Assembly: GCA_963813435.1 (NCBI GenBank)
Contig: CAWEYY010000001.1
Coordinates: 1 to 64,000, forward strand
Direction: 5' to 3'
Length of the DNA stretch: 64,000 nucleotides
Source: AC-32 sp963813435
GTDB taxonomy: Bacteria; Actinomycetota; Thermoleophilia; Gaiellales; Gaiellaceae
The notes below the pieces were generated by a model. It searched no databases, was not told the DNA's origin, and was given only the letters and a program-made list of their open reading frames with translations. Made by a program: the position numbers and the translations under genes. This document shows positions 16,224-25,915 of this stretch, in pieces (the first letter of the stretch is position 1; every line of letters starts with the position of its first letter).

Positions 16224-18545
16224 ATGAAAGATAAGAAAGGTCTCACGAGACTCAGGCTGAGTCTTGCGACCTTCGTGCTGCTGCTGATTTCCGCCGGGCT
16301 GTTGGCGGCCTCGGCAGCAGCGACAGGCGGGCTACCGGCGAACAGTCCGGTATTCAACCCGCAAGAGACAAACGTCCCGTACCTGGCCTGGCGTGGCGAA
16401 GAAGTGCGCCTGGTCAAGTGCGGTCACGAGCTCGACGGCCTCACCGGAGCTCCGACGTTGCAGACCAACGGCGGCTTCTTCTGGGGGCTGGACGTGAGCA
16501 TGCAGATCTTCGCGTACAGCGGCCCGCAGGAGAACTCGTTCGACGGACCCAAGGCTGTCCAGAACTCGGCCTCGATCTTCTTCGACCGGAACACGGCGAG
16601 GCCCTGCATCAGGGCGGACTTCATCTCCAACAAGGCCGGCATTACGGTCATCAAGCTGACGATCAGCAAGAACGGCGTCATCCTGGCCCAGCACGACTTC
16701 ATGGTTGGGTGGATGGCGATCGCCTCGGCGAGGATGACCAACGCCGGCTCGGTCACGGAGAACGCGGGCGCGCAGCCCGGCAACTCGGTGAACGTCCAGG
16801 TGACGGGCTCGATCCCGCTGAACAGCGAGTTCCAGGCGGACTTTGGCCTGCCGGCCTCGCTGACCATGCCGAACGACTGGGCACGGTGGGCGGGCGCGAT
16901 GGCCACTACCGACCAGAACCTGGGAGGCGTGAACGCGCTCCCGGCGTCGTCGTACTGGGACATCCACGACTCGTCCGGCCCCGGTGGGGACGGCGGCAAT
17001 CCCGACGTCCACGTCGCGGGCTTCTGTGCACCCAAGACGCCATCGACCACGATCGACCAGGTCGACAACTGCAACGGGCCCGGGATGGGCAGTGGCAAGT
17101 CGTTCTCGCGGGTCTTCGGCGACAGCGGTACTGCTGTCGGTCCGTTCGACCCGAGCTACTCCGACACCCTGCTCAGCGACGGCAACCTGAACTCGTTCGA
17201 CGCACCGATGCCTGCGTTGAAGATCGTCTTCAACAGCAGCGGTGGCATGGGCGGCTTCGTCGACTTCGATCCGGAGCGTGATGCGGGCCTCAACGCGAAG
17301 TTGTGCGTGTACAACCGGCTCGCGCCGGCTGCCTGCCCGTTCGAGTTCGGTGTCACGAACGGACCGCACAACCTGTACGCGCCGTACTACACCACCAACA
17401 TCCCGGCGACCTCGCGGGATCCGTGGGGTGCCGCGTCCGGGACGGACGGGCCGGTCTACTCCGATTACACCGGCCAGCCCAACAACTTCGCGGGCTACGG
17501 ATGGTACGGCCAGTATCCGTACTGGGCGATCGCACAGACCCTCGTCCAGAACGAGAGCCAGGACACGAACTGCCTGCTCACAACGCAGGACTACAAGCCG
17601 ATCTACCGGCAGACGAACGGGTTCCCGACCAGCATCGTCGAGTTCACAGACGAGCACGGCGAGGTCCGGGCCCAGTGGCAGCCGGGGGTGGACAACGACC
17701 ACTTCGGCACCACGGTCGGCTTCGTGGACGACAACGGCGGCTGTGACCTCGAGGGCGTCAACCTCGGGGCGCAGACGATCACCGCTGCCGCCCGCTACCC
17801 GTTCCAGCACGTCGCCAACGACGTCGCGGTGACGGGGACGATCACGAAGAACATCAACAACCTGTTCCGCAAGACGCTCTCCTGCGTCCGCAAGAACAAC
17901 GTCTCCAGCGCAGTCGCGTACATCTGCACGGCGACCGCTCGGGACATCGCGGGCAACGGCGACGTCTTCAACGGGGAGAAGGTGTGCTTCAGCCGTGAGC
18001 CGGACAACGTCTGGTACAACGTCGGCGGGAGTACCGCGCACCCGAACGGGTACTGCGTACCGCTCAGCGGCGGAACCGCAACAGCGCCGGCTTCGGTGTC
18101 CGCCGAGACGCCGGGGACGCTGATCGGTAGCCTGATCGACGTTCAGGGCTACTTCGCAGGGGAGAAGCTCCTGCGAGACACCTGCATCGTCTCCGGGGCG
18201 GCCAGCAGCACGGCTGGGCCGTGCCAGCCCGCCGGCGGCGGTGGTGGCAGCGGCGGCGGCGGCGGTTCCGGTGGCGGCGGCAAGACGCCGATCACCCAAC
18301 CGAAGGCCGGCGCCAAGGCCACGGTGGTCTCGGTGCAGCTCGTCATGACGGCGAAGGGCCGCGTCCTGATGGTGAAGGTCCGCTCGACGAAGTCGACGGC
18401 GAAGATCCAGGTTCGCCTGATCAACGCCAAGGGCCATGTCATCAAGAACGCCCTCCGGGCCGTCAAGACGAACAAGCGCGTCAAGGTCAAGAACCTGCGC
18501 ATCACCAAGCGGGTCAAGACCGTGCGCGTGCGGGTGGTGAGCTGA
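16224..18545 (+). CDS. Large secreted protein of unknown function
   Basis: 773 aa from ATG 16224, chosen because GGAGGGGGAG precedes it by four bases; a longer frame starts at 16191. The signal peptide is M-K-D-K-K then a hydrophobic run ending A-S-A-A-A. The body of about 640 residues is rich in Asn, Gly and aromatic residues with scattered Cys. A poly-Gly/Ser linker near residues 670-690 leads to a 75-residue Lys/Arg-rich beta domain (V-K-V-R-S-T, V-K-V-K-N-L-R). The linker plus basic tail suggests attachment to acidic wall polymers. I do not recognise the body fold. A strong terminator follows. Confidence 0.85.
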   Translation: MKDKKGLTRLRLSLATFVLLLISAGLLAASAAATGGLPANSPVFNPQETNVPYLAWRGEEVRLVKCGHELDGLTGAPTLQTNGGFFWGLDVSMQIFAYSGPQENSFDGPKAVQNSASIFFDRNTARPCIRADFISNKAGITVIKLTISKNGVILAQHDFMVGWMAIASARMTNAGSVTENAGAQPGNSVNVQVTGSIPLNSEFQADFGLPASLTMPNDWARWAGAMATTDQNLGGVNALPASSYWDIHDSSGPGGDGGNPDVHVAGFCAPKTPSTTIDQVDNCNGPGMGSGKSFSRVFGDSGTAVGPFDPSYSDTLLSDGNLNSFDAPMPALKIVFNSSGGMGGFVDFDPERDAGLNAKLCVYNRLAPAACPFEFGVTNGPHNLYAPYYTTNIPATSRDPWGAASGTDGPVYSDYTGQPNNFAGYGWYGQYPYWAIAQTLVQNESQDTNCLLTTQDYKPIYRQTNGFPTSIVEFTDEHGEVRAQWQPGVDNDHFGTTVGFVDDNGGCDLEGVNLGAQTITAAARYPFQHVANDVAVTGTITKNINNLFRKTLSCVRKNNVSSAVAYICTATARDIAGNGDVFNGEKVCFSREPDNVWYNVGGSTAHPNGYCVPLSGGTATAPASVSAETPGTLIGSLIDVQGYFAGEKLLRDTCIVSGAASSTAGPCQPAGGGGGSGGGGGSGGGGKTPITQPKAGAKATVVSVQLVMTAKGRVLMVKVRSTKSTAKIQVRLINAKGHVIKNALRAVKTNKRVKVKNLRITKRVKTVRVRVVS

Positions 18546-18575
18546 GCTAGCTCAACACCGCACAACGCGTGACTC

Positions 18576-18601
18576 GAGGGGCCCGCGAAAGCGGGCCCCT
18601 C
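18576..18601 (+). terminator. Rho-independent-type terminator
   Basis: Perfect 11-bp stem, GAGGGGCCCGC and its complement, with a GAAA tetraloop, followed by a T-containing tail. It lies 30 bases after the secreted-protein stop. Confidence 0.85.
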
Positions 18602-18698
18602 ACTTCTTCCGCTGCGAGTTCTTCCAGTCGCCCGGCGCCTGGGGCCGCGATACAGCCAGCACGTCGCGAATGTCGCGGCCGCCGCCCGTCCCGTCAGC

Positions 18699-19400
18699 TC
18701 ACATGCACATCCAGCCGCCGTCGACGGCGAGGTTGATGCCGTTCATCGCCTCGTTCTCGAGCAGAAACCGCGACGCGCCGACGACCTCGGCCATCGTCAC
18801 GAGACGTCCGATCGGCGTTCGAGCGATCAGTGCGTCGCGGCGCTCGGCCGGCATGTCGACCCACTGCGGGCTGTCCCCCACGATCGCCGGGTGCAGCGCG
18901 TTGACGCGGGTCGGCGCGAGCTCGATCACGAACGTCCTGACCATGCTCGTCACCGCGCCGTTGACGGCCGTCACCGTCGTCGAGCCCGGATAGGGCCGGT
19001 CGCGGGCGAGCCCGCCGTAGATGAGGATCGCCGACTGATCCCCGAGCCGCGAGTGCAGCGCGTGGATCACCTCGGTGTACCCGACGAGCTTGAGCGTCGC
19101 GAGCCGCAGCGCCGAGTCGATGTCGTACTCCTTCACGGTGTTCGTGTCGCGCTCGATCGCGGCGAGGACGACGTAGTTGACGTCGCCCACGTCCGCGAGG
19201 CGCTCGTCGATCGAATGCGGGTCGGCCAGGTCGAACCCGAGGCCGCGGGTGCTGCCGCCGATCTCCTCGGCGGCAGCCTCCGCTCGGGCCTGGTCTCTTC
19301 CGGTCACGACGACCTCGCGGCCCTCGTCGGCATACGACTGCGCGACCTCGCGGCCGAGGCCCTGGGTTCCTCCGACGACGACGACCTTGCCTGCCGCCAT
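18699..19400 (-). CDS. SDR-family protein lacking the canonical Tyr/Lys
   Basis: A 233-aa Rossmann-fold protein. The nucleotide-binding turn is G-G-T-Q-G-L-G-R at residues 10-17 (T-G-x-x-x-G-x-G class) and the C-terminal part (G-R-L-V-T-M-A-E-V, A-V-D-G-G-W) is standard SDR. The active-site stretch, where Y-x-x-x-K is expected, reads Y-P-G-S-T-T-V-T-A-V-N-G-A-V, with no Tyr-x-x-x-Lys. It may bind NAD(P) without classical dehydrogenase chemistry, or use another residue. It starts 5 bases downstream of the amidohydrolase stop, so it is co-transcribed with that gene. Confidence 0.85.
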   Translation of the reverse strand: MAAGKVVVVGGTQGLGREVAQSYADEGREVVVTGRDQARAEAAAEEIGGSTRGLGFDLADPHSIDERLADVGDVNYVVLAAIERDTNTVKEYDIDSALRLATLKLVGYTEVIHALHSRLGDQSAILIYGGLARDRPYPGSTTVTAVNGAVTSMVRTFVIELAPTRVNALHPAIVGDSPQWVDMPAERRDALIARTPIGRLVTMAEVVGASRFLLENEAMNGINLAVDGGWMCM

Positions 19401-19405
19401 GCGCG

Positions 19406-20773
19406 CTAGACCGCCGCTGCCGACTCGGCTGCCCAGTCGGGTAGCAGCCCGCCGGCACCCAGGATGTGGTTCCTCGACTCGTCGAGCGTCTTGAACACCT
19501 TGTCGAGGTCGACGCCGACGAGCTCGCCGTTCCGCTTGATCGCGTTCCCGGCGACGAACACCGAGTCGACGTTGGACGTGTCGGAGAAGACGACGATCGT
19601 CGCATTCGGGTCCAGCATCGGCGCCGTGTTGATCGCGTTCGTCTCCAGCAGGACGATGTCCGCCTGCTTGCCGGGCGTGATCGAGCCGACCGTGTCCTCG
19701 AGCATGATCGATCGCGCGCCGTCGATCGTTGCGAACTCGAGCACGTCCTTGTGCGTGAGCTTCGGCGCGAACGCGATGTCCGGCGTGTCCGTGAACTCGA
19801 GGATCCGGTCGTAGGCCAGAGCCGTCCGCATCTGCGTGAACATCTCGCCGGGAACGCTCGAGACGACGTCGACGCTGAGCGACGGGCGGACCCCCCGGGC
19901 GAGCATCTTCCCCGTCGGCGGCGGGCCGTGCCCCATCAACATCTCGACGTAGGGCGCGATCGACGCCTTGCCGCCGGTCTCGGCGATCCAGTCGAGCTCC
20001 TTCTCGGTCAAGTCGGTCATGTGGATGTAGCAGACGTCCGGGCCCATCAGACCGAGGTCGTGCATGTCCTTGACGGGTTCGTAGTGGAGGTTGTGGAGCC
20101 GCATCCCGACGTGGACGCTGATCAGGATTCCGAGCTCACGCGCGAGCGCCCAGTCGTGCTTCGCGACGTCGGCGTTCACGTTGCCGGGCTGACGCGCGGC
20201 CATGGCGAGGGTGAGGAGGCCGTCGTCCGACGAGAAGTACGTCTCGCGGATCCGCCGGATGTCCTCGGGATGGTTCAGCTCGCTCAGCATCCACCACTCG
20301 GCGCCGGTCGGCATGCCGTGGGCGTAGACGGCCCGGATGCCGGCATCCTTCAGCCCCTGGATCGCCGCGTCCGAGTGGTCGGGCGTGTTGCTGATGTGCG
20401 ACCAGTCGAGCAGCGTCGTGACGCCCCCGTTGAGAGCCTCGAGCGCGCCGGCGTAGTCGCCGATGTACACGTCCTCCGGGCGGTAGAAGCCGCCAACCTG
20501 GCCGAGCATGACCGCGAAGTAGTGGTCGAGCGTGCAGCTCGGGAGGACACCGCGGACGGGCGTCTGCCACGTGTGGCGGTGCGTGTCGACGAAGCCCGGC
20601 ATCACGATCATCCCGGTCGCGTCGATCTCTTCTGCCTCGGATGCACCGAGGCCGCGTCCGACTTCGACGATGGCGCCATCCTCGACCAGGACATCGCCGT
20701 TAGGGATGTCGCCGACGTCCGGATCCATCGAGACGACGAAGCCGTTGCGGATCAAAAGGCGTTGCGAGCTCAT
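19406..20773 (-). CDS. Amidohydrolase, cytosine-deaminase/TRZ-ATZ-like
   Basis: A 455-aa metal-dependent hydrolase of the amidohydrolase superfamily. The H-x-H pair is D-T-H-R-H at residues 63-67, with further His in I-S-V-H-V-G and C-Y-I-H-M-T-D, and the Asp in S-V-D-V-V-S-S. The small N-terminal and C-terminal beta segments of the composite domain are present (T-P-G-K-Q-A-D-I-V-L-L). Relatives deaminate or dechlorinate N-heterocycles or hydrolyse cyclic amides. It heads a two-gene operon with the SDR gene and is divergent from a CUT2-type transporter, which suggests the imported compound is its substrate. Confidence 0.9.
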   Translation of the reverse strand: MSSQRLLIRNGFVVSMDPDVGDIPNGDVLVEDGAIVEVGRGLGASEAEEIDATGMIVMPGFVDTHRHTWQTPVRGVLPSCTLDHYFAVMLGQVGGFYRPEDVYIGDYAGALEALNGGVTTLLDWSHISNTPDHSDAAIQGLKDAGIRAVYAHGMPTGAEWWMLSELNHPEDIRRIRETYFSSDDGLLTLAMAARQPGNVNADVAKHDWALARELGILISVHVGMRLHNLHYEPVKDMHDLGLMGPDVCYIHMTDLTEKELDWIAETGGKASIAPYVEMLMGHGPPPTGKMLARGVRPSLSVDVVSSVPGEMFTQMRTALAYDRILEFTDTPDIAFAPKLTHKDVLEFATIDGARSIMLEDTVGSITPGKQADIVLLETNAINTAPMLDPNATIVVFSDTSNVDSVFVAGNAIKRNGELVGVDLDKVFKTLDESRNHILGAGGLLPDWAAESAAAV

Positions 20774-21012
20774 GGCCCCTCTCTCCTTGGCTTGCGTGAT
20801 ACGGAATGCGCGGTCTCAGGCCGACGCATGTTCAGCGAGCATAAACGGACGCCGTCCGGACAGTCAACGCGCCTATGAACGCCGCGGTCGGGCGTGAAGC
20901 AGCGGTAAACGCTTCGCCCGATCTCCGAAATTTCCGTTCGGTGATGGTTGACACTTTCCATCGCAGAGGGTCAGAATGCAGCCCTGTTCGGGGCTACCCC
21001 TCAAAGGAGCGG
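20774..21012. promoter_or_regulatory. Divergent control region between amidohydrolase and ABC importer
   Basis: About 240 bases separate the two divergent transcription units. A palindromic GTCCGGAC sits at 20854-20861 and could be an operator. No -10/-35 pair stands out. The short frames that extend the permease upstream through here are probably not translated. Confidence 0.4.
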
Positions 21013-22083
21013 GTGAACGCGCAGGAAGGCACCGGGGGCCTTGGTCTGCTCGGAGGGCGCCGCATGACGTCGTTGCTCGCCGAGGCGCTGGTCGGCGCGC
21101 GCTTCCTGCCGGTGTGGATCGCCACCGGGGTGCTCGTCGTGGTCGCCGCGATCATCGCGCCGGCAGCGCTGCAGAGCACCTCGTGGGCCTTCGTCCTCCC
21201 GTACATGACGGTGCTCGCCATCGCGGCGCTCGGCCAGATGCTCGTGATCATGCACGCCGGAATCGACCTGTCGACTCCGGGCGTGATGTTCCTCGGCGGC
21301 TACCTCATCGTCGGCGTCGGGAACCACTCGAACGACCGCCTCTGGATCGGGATCCTCGCCTGCCTCGGCCTCGGAGTGCTCGTAGGTCTCGTCAACGGGA
21401 TCCTCGTCGGGATCCTGCAGCTGAACCCGCTGATCGTCACCCTCGCGGTGGGGCAGATCGTCTACGCCGAGGGGCTCAGATACTCCAAGGGGCTCGCGGA
21501 GGCCGAGGTGCCTTCGCGGTTGTCGGACTTCGCGCAGAACCGGCCCGTCGGGATCATCAGCCTCGTCTTCTGGACCGGCGCGGCGATCACGCTCCTCGTC
21601 GCGCTGCTGCTCCGCTACACGGCGGCCGGCCGGCGCTTCCAGGCGGTGGGCGCGAACCCGAGAGCCGCGTGGATGGCCGGCGTGCACGTCCGGGCCTACG
21701 TCGTGTTCGCGTACACGGCCGCGGGCCTGCTCTACGCCACCGCGGCTGTGCTGCTCGCAGGGGTGCGCATCAGCGTCGACCCGGCGTTCGGCGCCGCCTA
21801 CCTGCTCGCGCCGATCGCAGCCGTCGTCATCGCGGGGGCGTCGCTCTCGGGCGGCCTTGCGAGCGCGACCTCGACGTGGATGGCGGCGCTCGCACTGACG
21901 CTCCTCAACCAGATGCTCCTGATCCTGGGCATCGCGATCGGCTGGCAGTACATAGTCTTCGGCGCCGCGATCATCGTCGGAATGCTGATCTCCGGCGATC
22001 GGATCGCATCGCTCCTCGGCCGCCTCATGCGGCCCAGAGCGGCGCCCACGAATATCGCCCCGGTAAACGAAAGCACGAGTTGA
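21013..22083 (+). CDS. ABC transporter permease, CUT2/RbsC type
   Basis: 356 aa from the GTG at 21013, preceded by AAAGGAG; ATG 21064 is an alternative. Eight or more membrane helices of the branched-chain/ribose permease family are visible, including the G-I-D-L-S-T-P-G motif, V-N-G-I-L-V-G and the G-A-S-L-S-G-G segment that contacts the ATPase. With the binding protein, ATPase and second permease downstream it forms a complete importer. The pairing of two different permeases implies a heterodimeric channel. Confidence 0.92.
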   Translation: MNAQEGTGGLGLLGGRRMTSLLAEALVGARFLPVWIATGVLVVVAAIIAPAALQSTSWAFVLPYMTVLAIAALGQMLVIMHAGIDLSTPGVMFLGGYLIVGVGNHSNDRLWIGILACLGLGVLVGLVNGILVGILQLNPLIVTLAVGQIVYAEGLRYSKGLAEAEVPSRLSDFAQNRPVGIISLVFWTGAAITLLVALLLRYTAAGRRFQAVGANPRAAWMAGVHVRAYVVFAYTAAGLLYATAAVLLAGVRISVDPAFGAAYLLAPIAAVVIAGASLSGGLASATSTWMAALALTLLNQMLLILGIAIGWQYIVFGAAIIVGMLISGDRIASLLGRLMRPRAAPTNIAPVNESTS

Positions 22084-22105
22084 GAACGCGAAAGGAGGAG
22101 GGACG

Positions 22106-23366
22106 ATGCAGGTACCAAAGGTGAGCGAAGGGAGGCGGTGGCAGCTGGGCCTCGGGGTCACGCTGCTCGCCGTGGCCCTCGTCATCGTCACGGCCGCCCT
22201 CGGCGGCACGAGCAGCAAGTCGGTGGGGTCAAAGAAGGCGAAGGGTGGCTACGGCGAGGTGTACAAGGCGAACCCCGCCGTCCTCAAGAAGACGCTCTTC
22301 GACGCCAAGCTCCTGCCGCCCCGCGGTATGGCCCGCAACATCGCGCTGGCCGCCTTCGGCCGTGCGAGCAGGAAGGTGAACTACAACCTCGCGATGAAGT
22401 GCTGGAAGAACGACGGCTGCAAGACCGGGACGGGAGGCAAGCTGACCGTCGCCTACGTCGAGCCGTTCGGCGAGAACGTCTACCGGCACATCTCGAAGAT
22501 GGAGTTCATCCTCCAGGCACTGACGTACAAGTCGATCGGCAAGATCATCTACCGGACCGCCCACTCGGACCTGAACCAGGCTCTGGCTGACTTCCGGGCA
22601 ATGATCGCGCAGAAGGTAAGCGCGATCGTCACCTATCCGGACTACGCCGACGCGGAGCTGCCGGTGTTCAAGGAGGCCAAGAAGGCCCACATTCCGGTCG
22701 CGACCTACGCCTGGGGCTACGTCACCGGACCGGGCACGAACTACACGACGGTCGTCGGTGAGAACGTCTGCAAGCTCGGCCGGGCGTACGCGACGATCAT
22801 GAACAAGTACGTCAAGTCCGGCGACATCGCCTTCATGGGCGGCTTCCCGGGCAACCCGCTGTCGGCGGGCTGGCAGAAGTGCGAGGAGCCGGCGCTCAAC
22901 CCGAACATCCACGTCGTGGCCAAGGAGCCGACGAACTGGGACGCTTCGAAGGTCCAGCAGGTCGTCTCCGGCATCCTCGCGGCTCATCCCAACATCAAGG
23001 GCTGGAGCTACGAGTACGGTCTCGGCATGGCACAGGGCGCGTTCGCGGCGTACAAGGCCGCGGGCAAGCCGTTCAACGCCGTGCTGACTCTCAGGACCGA
23101 CGACGTCGGCATGGGCTGCAAGACGAGGCAGCTCCACAACCCGAAGCTGACGCGTCTACTACTACACGGCCGGGAACTCGCAGATCCGCGTCGCTCTGAC
23201 GTCGCTGATGATGCGGCTCAAGGGCGCGAAGATCCCGCCCAAGATCGTGTTCCCGATCCAGCTGCAGAACGAGGCGAAGCGAACCGAGTGCGTGAAGGGC
23301 TATCCACAGGAAGCCTCCGCGACCTCGCTCGTGCCGCTCAAGCTGCTCCACCGGATGTATCCCTAA
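22106..23366 (+). CDS. ABC importer substrate-binding protein (frameshifted)
   Basis: About 419 aa when joined. The ATG follows AAAGGAGGAGGG. An N-terminal hydrophobic segment (residues 13-32) without a lipobox is followed by a periplasmic-binding-protein type 1 fold (Peripla_BP_4-like): A-Y-V-E-P-F-G-E-N-V-Y, S-A-I-V-T-Y-P-D-Y, V-A-T-Y-A-W-G and S-Y-E-Y-G-L-G-M-A. The frame shifts at about 23150-23155; dropping one base gives V-Y-Y-Y-T-A-G-N-S and ends at TAA 23364. It captures the importer's unknown ligand outside the membrane. Conserved Cys residues are unusual for the family. Confidence 0.82.
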
Positions 23367-23399
23367 GGAGAACAGGTAGATCCTGAGTCACAGGAACGA

Positions 23400-24917
23400 A
23401 TGTCGAGTCCCGGGCCCGAGAGCCCCGTCGTGCTGTCCCTTCGCGACGTCTCGAAGGCGTTCGGAGCCGTGCAAGCGGTTCGAGACGTCAGCGTCGACTG
23501 TCGCGAGGGCGAGATTCACGCGCTCGTCGGGGAGAACGGGTCCGGGAAATCGACATTGCTCGGGATCGCAAGTGGCTTCCTAAACCCCGACAACGGCGTC
23601 GTCGAGATCGGCGGACGGCGCCGGCGCCGGGGGTCTCCCGCCGAGGCCCGGAGATTCGGCCTCGGTATGGCGTATCAGACCTACTCGCACGTCCTCGACC
23701 TCTCGGTGGCGGAGAACCTCTATCTCGCCATGCCCGGAAGCGAGCGACCGGCCTACAGGCGGATGGACGCCTGGGCGGCGTCGACGCTCGAGGAGTTCAA
23801 GCTCGACGTCCCCGTGAAGGCACCCGTCGGGGCGCTGTCGCTGGCGGAGCGGCAGCTGCTCGAGGTCGTCAAGGCCCTGCTGGCGAAGCCGAAGGTGCTC
23901 CTTCTGGACGAGCCGACGACCGCACTCGGCCCCGAGGAGGTCGCCCAGCTACACGAGCTCGTCCTCGAGCGGAGCAGGGCCGGGGTCGGGATCGTCTACG
24001 TCAGTCACCGGCTGCCGGAGGTACTCGGGATCGCACATCGCATCAGCGTCCTCCGCGACGGCGTGAAACAGGGGACGTTCGAGGCCGCCGGGATGACCGA
24101 GGAGACGCTGGTCGCGCACATGATCGGGCGGCCGCTCCAGCTCGCCTTCCCCGAGCGCGACGGCGAGGGGCGCGCCCCCGAGGTGCTCCTCGAGGTCACG
24201 GGCCTCCGGGGCGACCGCTTCGGCCCGATCGACCTCAAGGTCGAGAAGGGCGAGATCCTCGGCATCGCGGGGGCCGAGGGCAACGGGCAGGTGCAGTTTC
24301 TGCGCGCGCTCGCCGGTGTCGAGCGCCCGGCCGGGAAGACGTCGTGCGACGGCGACGAGGTCAACACGAGGTCGCCGACGGGCGCCCTGCGCGCGGGGAT
24401 CGTGCTGCTCAGCGGCGACCGGACCCGCGAGTCGCTCTTCCCGGTCCTCAGCGTCCGCACGAACACGACGATCCAGGTGCTGCGGTCGCTGGCACCGATG
24501 GGATTCCTGCGCCGCGGCCGTGAGAAGCGCACTGTCGACGACATGGTCCGCCGGCTCCGCATCCGCATGGCTTCGATCGAGCAGCCGGTTCAGTCGCTCT
24601 CGGGCGGCAACCAGCAGAAGGTCTCGCTCACCCGCCCGTTCCTGCGCGGGGACGTGAAGGTCATCCTGGCCGAGGAGCCCACCCAGGGCGTCGACGTCGG
24701 CGCGCGCTTCGACATCTACGAGGCGCTTCGGGCCAAGGCGGACGAGGGCGTGGCGCTCATCGTCAAGTCGAGCGACCCGCTCGAGCTCGCCGGGCTCTGC
24801 GACCGGGTCGTCGTCATGTCGCGCGGAAAGATCGTCGACGAGATCAGCGGAGACGAGCTCGGCGAGCGCAGGATCGTCGAGGCGATCGTCGGCGACACGA
24901 CTGCGGGCGGCGCTTGA
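23400..24917 (+). CDS. ABC importer ATPase, RbsA-like tandem
   Basis: 505 aa with two nucleotide-binding domains, as in RbsA/XylG. The N-half has Walker A G-E-N-G-S-G-K-S-T near residues 41-49, the signature L-S-L-A-E-R-Q and Walker B L-L-L-D-E-P-T-T. The C-half has a degenerate Walker A (G-A-E-G-N-G-Q), signature L-S-G-G-N-Q-Q-K and A-E-E-P-T-Q-G-V-D. The ATG follows AGGAAC. Its stop overlaps the start of the second permease (TTGA). CUT2 importers carry pentoses, inositols, nucleosides and related small molecules. Confidence 0.94.
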   Translation: MSSPGPESPVVLSLRDVSKAFGAVQAVRDVSVDCREGEIHALVGENGSGKSTLLGIASGFLNPDNGVVEIGGRRRRRGSPAEARRFGLGMAYQTYSHVLDLSVAENLYLAMPGSERPAYRRMDAWAASTLEEFKLDVPVKAPVGALSLAERQLLEVVKALLAKPKVLLLDEPTTALGPEEVAQLHELVLERSRAGVGIVYVSHRLPEVLGIAHRISVLRDGVKQGTFEAAGMTEETLVAHMIGRPLQLAFPERDGEGRAPEVLLEVTGLRGDRFGPIDLKVEKGEILGIAGAEGNGQVQFLRALAGVERPAGKTSCDGDEVNTRSPTGALRAGIVLLSGDRTRESLFPVLSVRTNTTIQVLRSLAPMGFLRRGREKRTVDDMVRRLRIRMASIEQPVQSLSGGNQQKVSLTRPFLRGDVKVILAEEPTQGVDVGARFDIYEALRAKADEGVALIVKSSDPLELAGLCDRVVVMSRGKIVDEISGDELGERRIVEAIVGDTTAGGA

Positions 24918-25915
24918 GGTTCCGCGGCTGGATCCCCCTCGTGCTGCTGGCGGTCCTGATCCTCGCCGTCGGCGCGTACACGGCGGTGCGCCAGGACGCG
25001 TTCCTGACCGAGTACAACATCAACAACCTCCTGCTCGCGACGATGCCGCTCGCGCTTGTCGCGATCGGCCAGACGAACGCGCTGCTCGTCGGAGGCTTCG
25101 ACATCTCCGTCGCCGCCCTCGTCACGATGTGCGTCGTCACGGCCTCGTTCACGCTCAAGCCTGACGAGACGACGTTCGCGCTCTTCCTCGGCTCGCTGGC
25201 GATCCTCGGCGTGGGTCTCGCGACCGGGATCTTCAACGCGACCCTGATCCGCGTTCTCCGCCTGCCGTCGATCATCGCGACGCTCGGCACCTTCAGCATC
25301 CTCCAGGGCGCGGCGCTCCTGCTCCGAGACCACCCCGAGGGCCCGATCAACAGCGACGTCATCGACGCGCTGACCACGAGCATCGGCTTCATGCCGGTTG
25401 CCTTCATCGGCGTCATCGTCCTCGTCGTGCTCGCCGATCTCTGGCTTTACCGGTCGCGAACCGGCATGGCCGTACGGGCGGTCGGCCTCGACGAGACATC
25501 GGCCCGCCGGCTCGGGATGTCGACCGGCCGCATCGTCTTCCTCGCGTTCGTGGTCTGCTCCCTGATGGCGTCTGTCGCCGGCTTCTACGAGTCGGCCCAG
25601 GTCCAGATCGGCTCGCCGATCATCGGCGCCTACGCGCTCACCAGCATCGCCGCTGCCGTCCTCGGCGGCGCGAGCCTCGCGGGCGGGAGAGGCTCCTTCG
25701 TGGGAACCCTGCTGGCGGCGCTCTTCCTCTCGGAGATCGGCAATGTCCTGCCGCTCTTCTCCGAGCCGACCGAGTACGCGGCGATGACGATCGGCGTGCT
25801 GATCCTGCTCGCGCTCGTGCTCTACCAGCTGCCCGAGCTCATCGCCCGCTGGCGCTCGGGCCGGCAGACCGTCGGCCGCCTGCAGTCAGGCGACGGCGAA
25901 GCGCCCGCGGGCTAG
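24914..25915 (+). CDS. Second ABC importer permease, CUT2 type
   Basis: 333 aa starting at a TTG that overlaps the ATPase stop. The same permease family as the gene at 21013 but clearly diverged: G-G-F-D-I-S-V-A-A-L, R-L-P-S-I-I-A-T-L-G-T and L-G-G-A-S-L-A-G-G-R-G-S motifs, eight to ten membrane helices. It ends the importer operon. Its TAG stop shares a CTAG with the convergent regulator gene. Confidence 0.92.
   Translation: MRFRGWIPLVLLAVLILAVGAYTAVRQDAFLTEYNINNLLLATMPLALVAIGQTNALLVGGFDISVAALVTMCVVTASFTLKPDETTFALFLGSLAILGVGLATGIFNATLIRVLRLPSIIATLGTFSILQGAALLLRDHPEGPINSDVIDALTTSIGFMPVAFIGVIVLVVLADLWLYRSRTGMAVRAVGLDETSARRLGMSTGRIVFLAFVVCSLMASVAGFYESAQVQIGSPIIGAYALTSIAAAVLGGASLAGGRGSFVGTLLAALFLSEIGNVLPLFSEPTEYAAMTIGVLILLALVLYQLPELIARWRSGRQTVGRLQSGDGEAPAG

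Noticed and set aside
16332..18437. A 701-codon open frame antisense to the secreted protein
   Set aside because: Low-complexity Arg/Val/Asp composition typical of the reverse strand of high-GC genes, with no family motif; the sense frame has a signal peptide and terminator.
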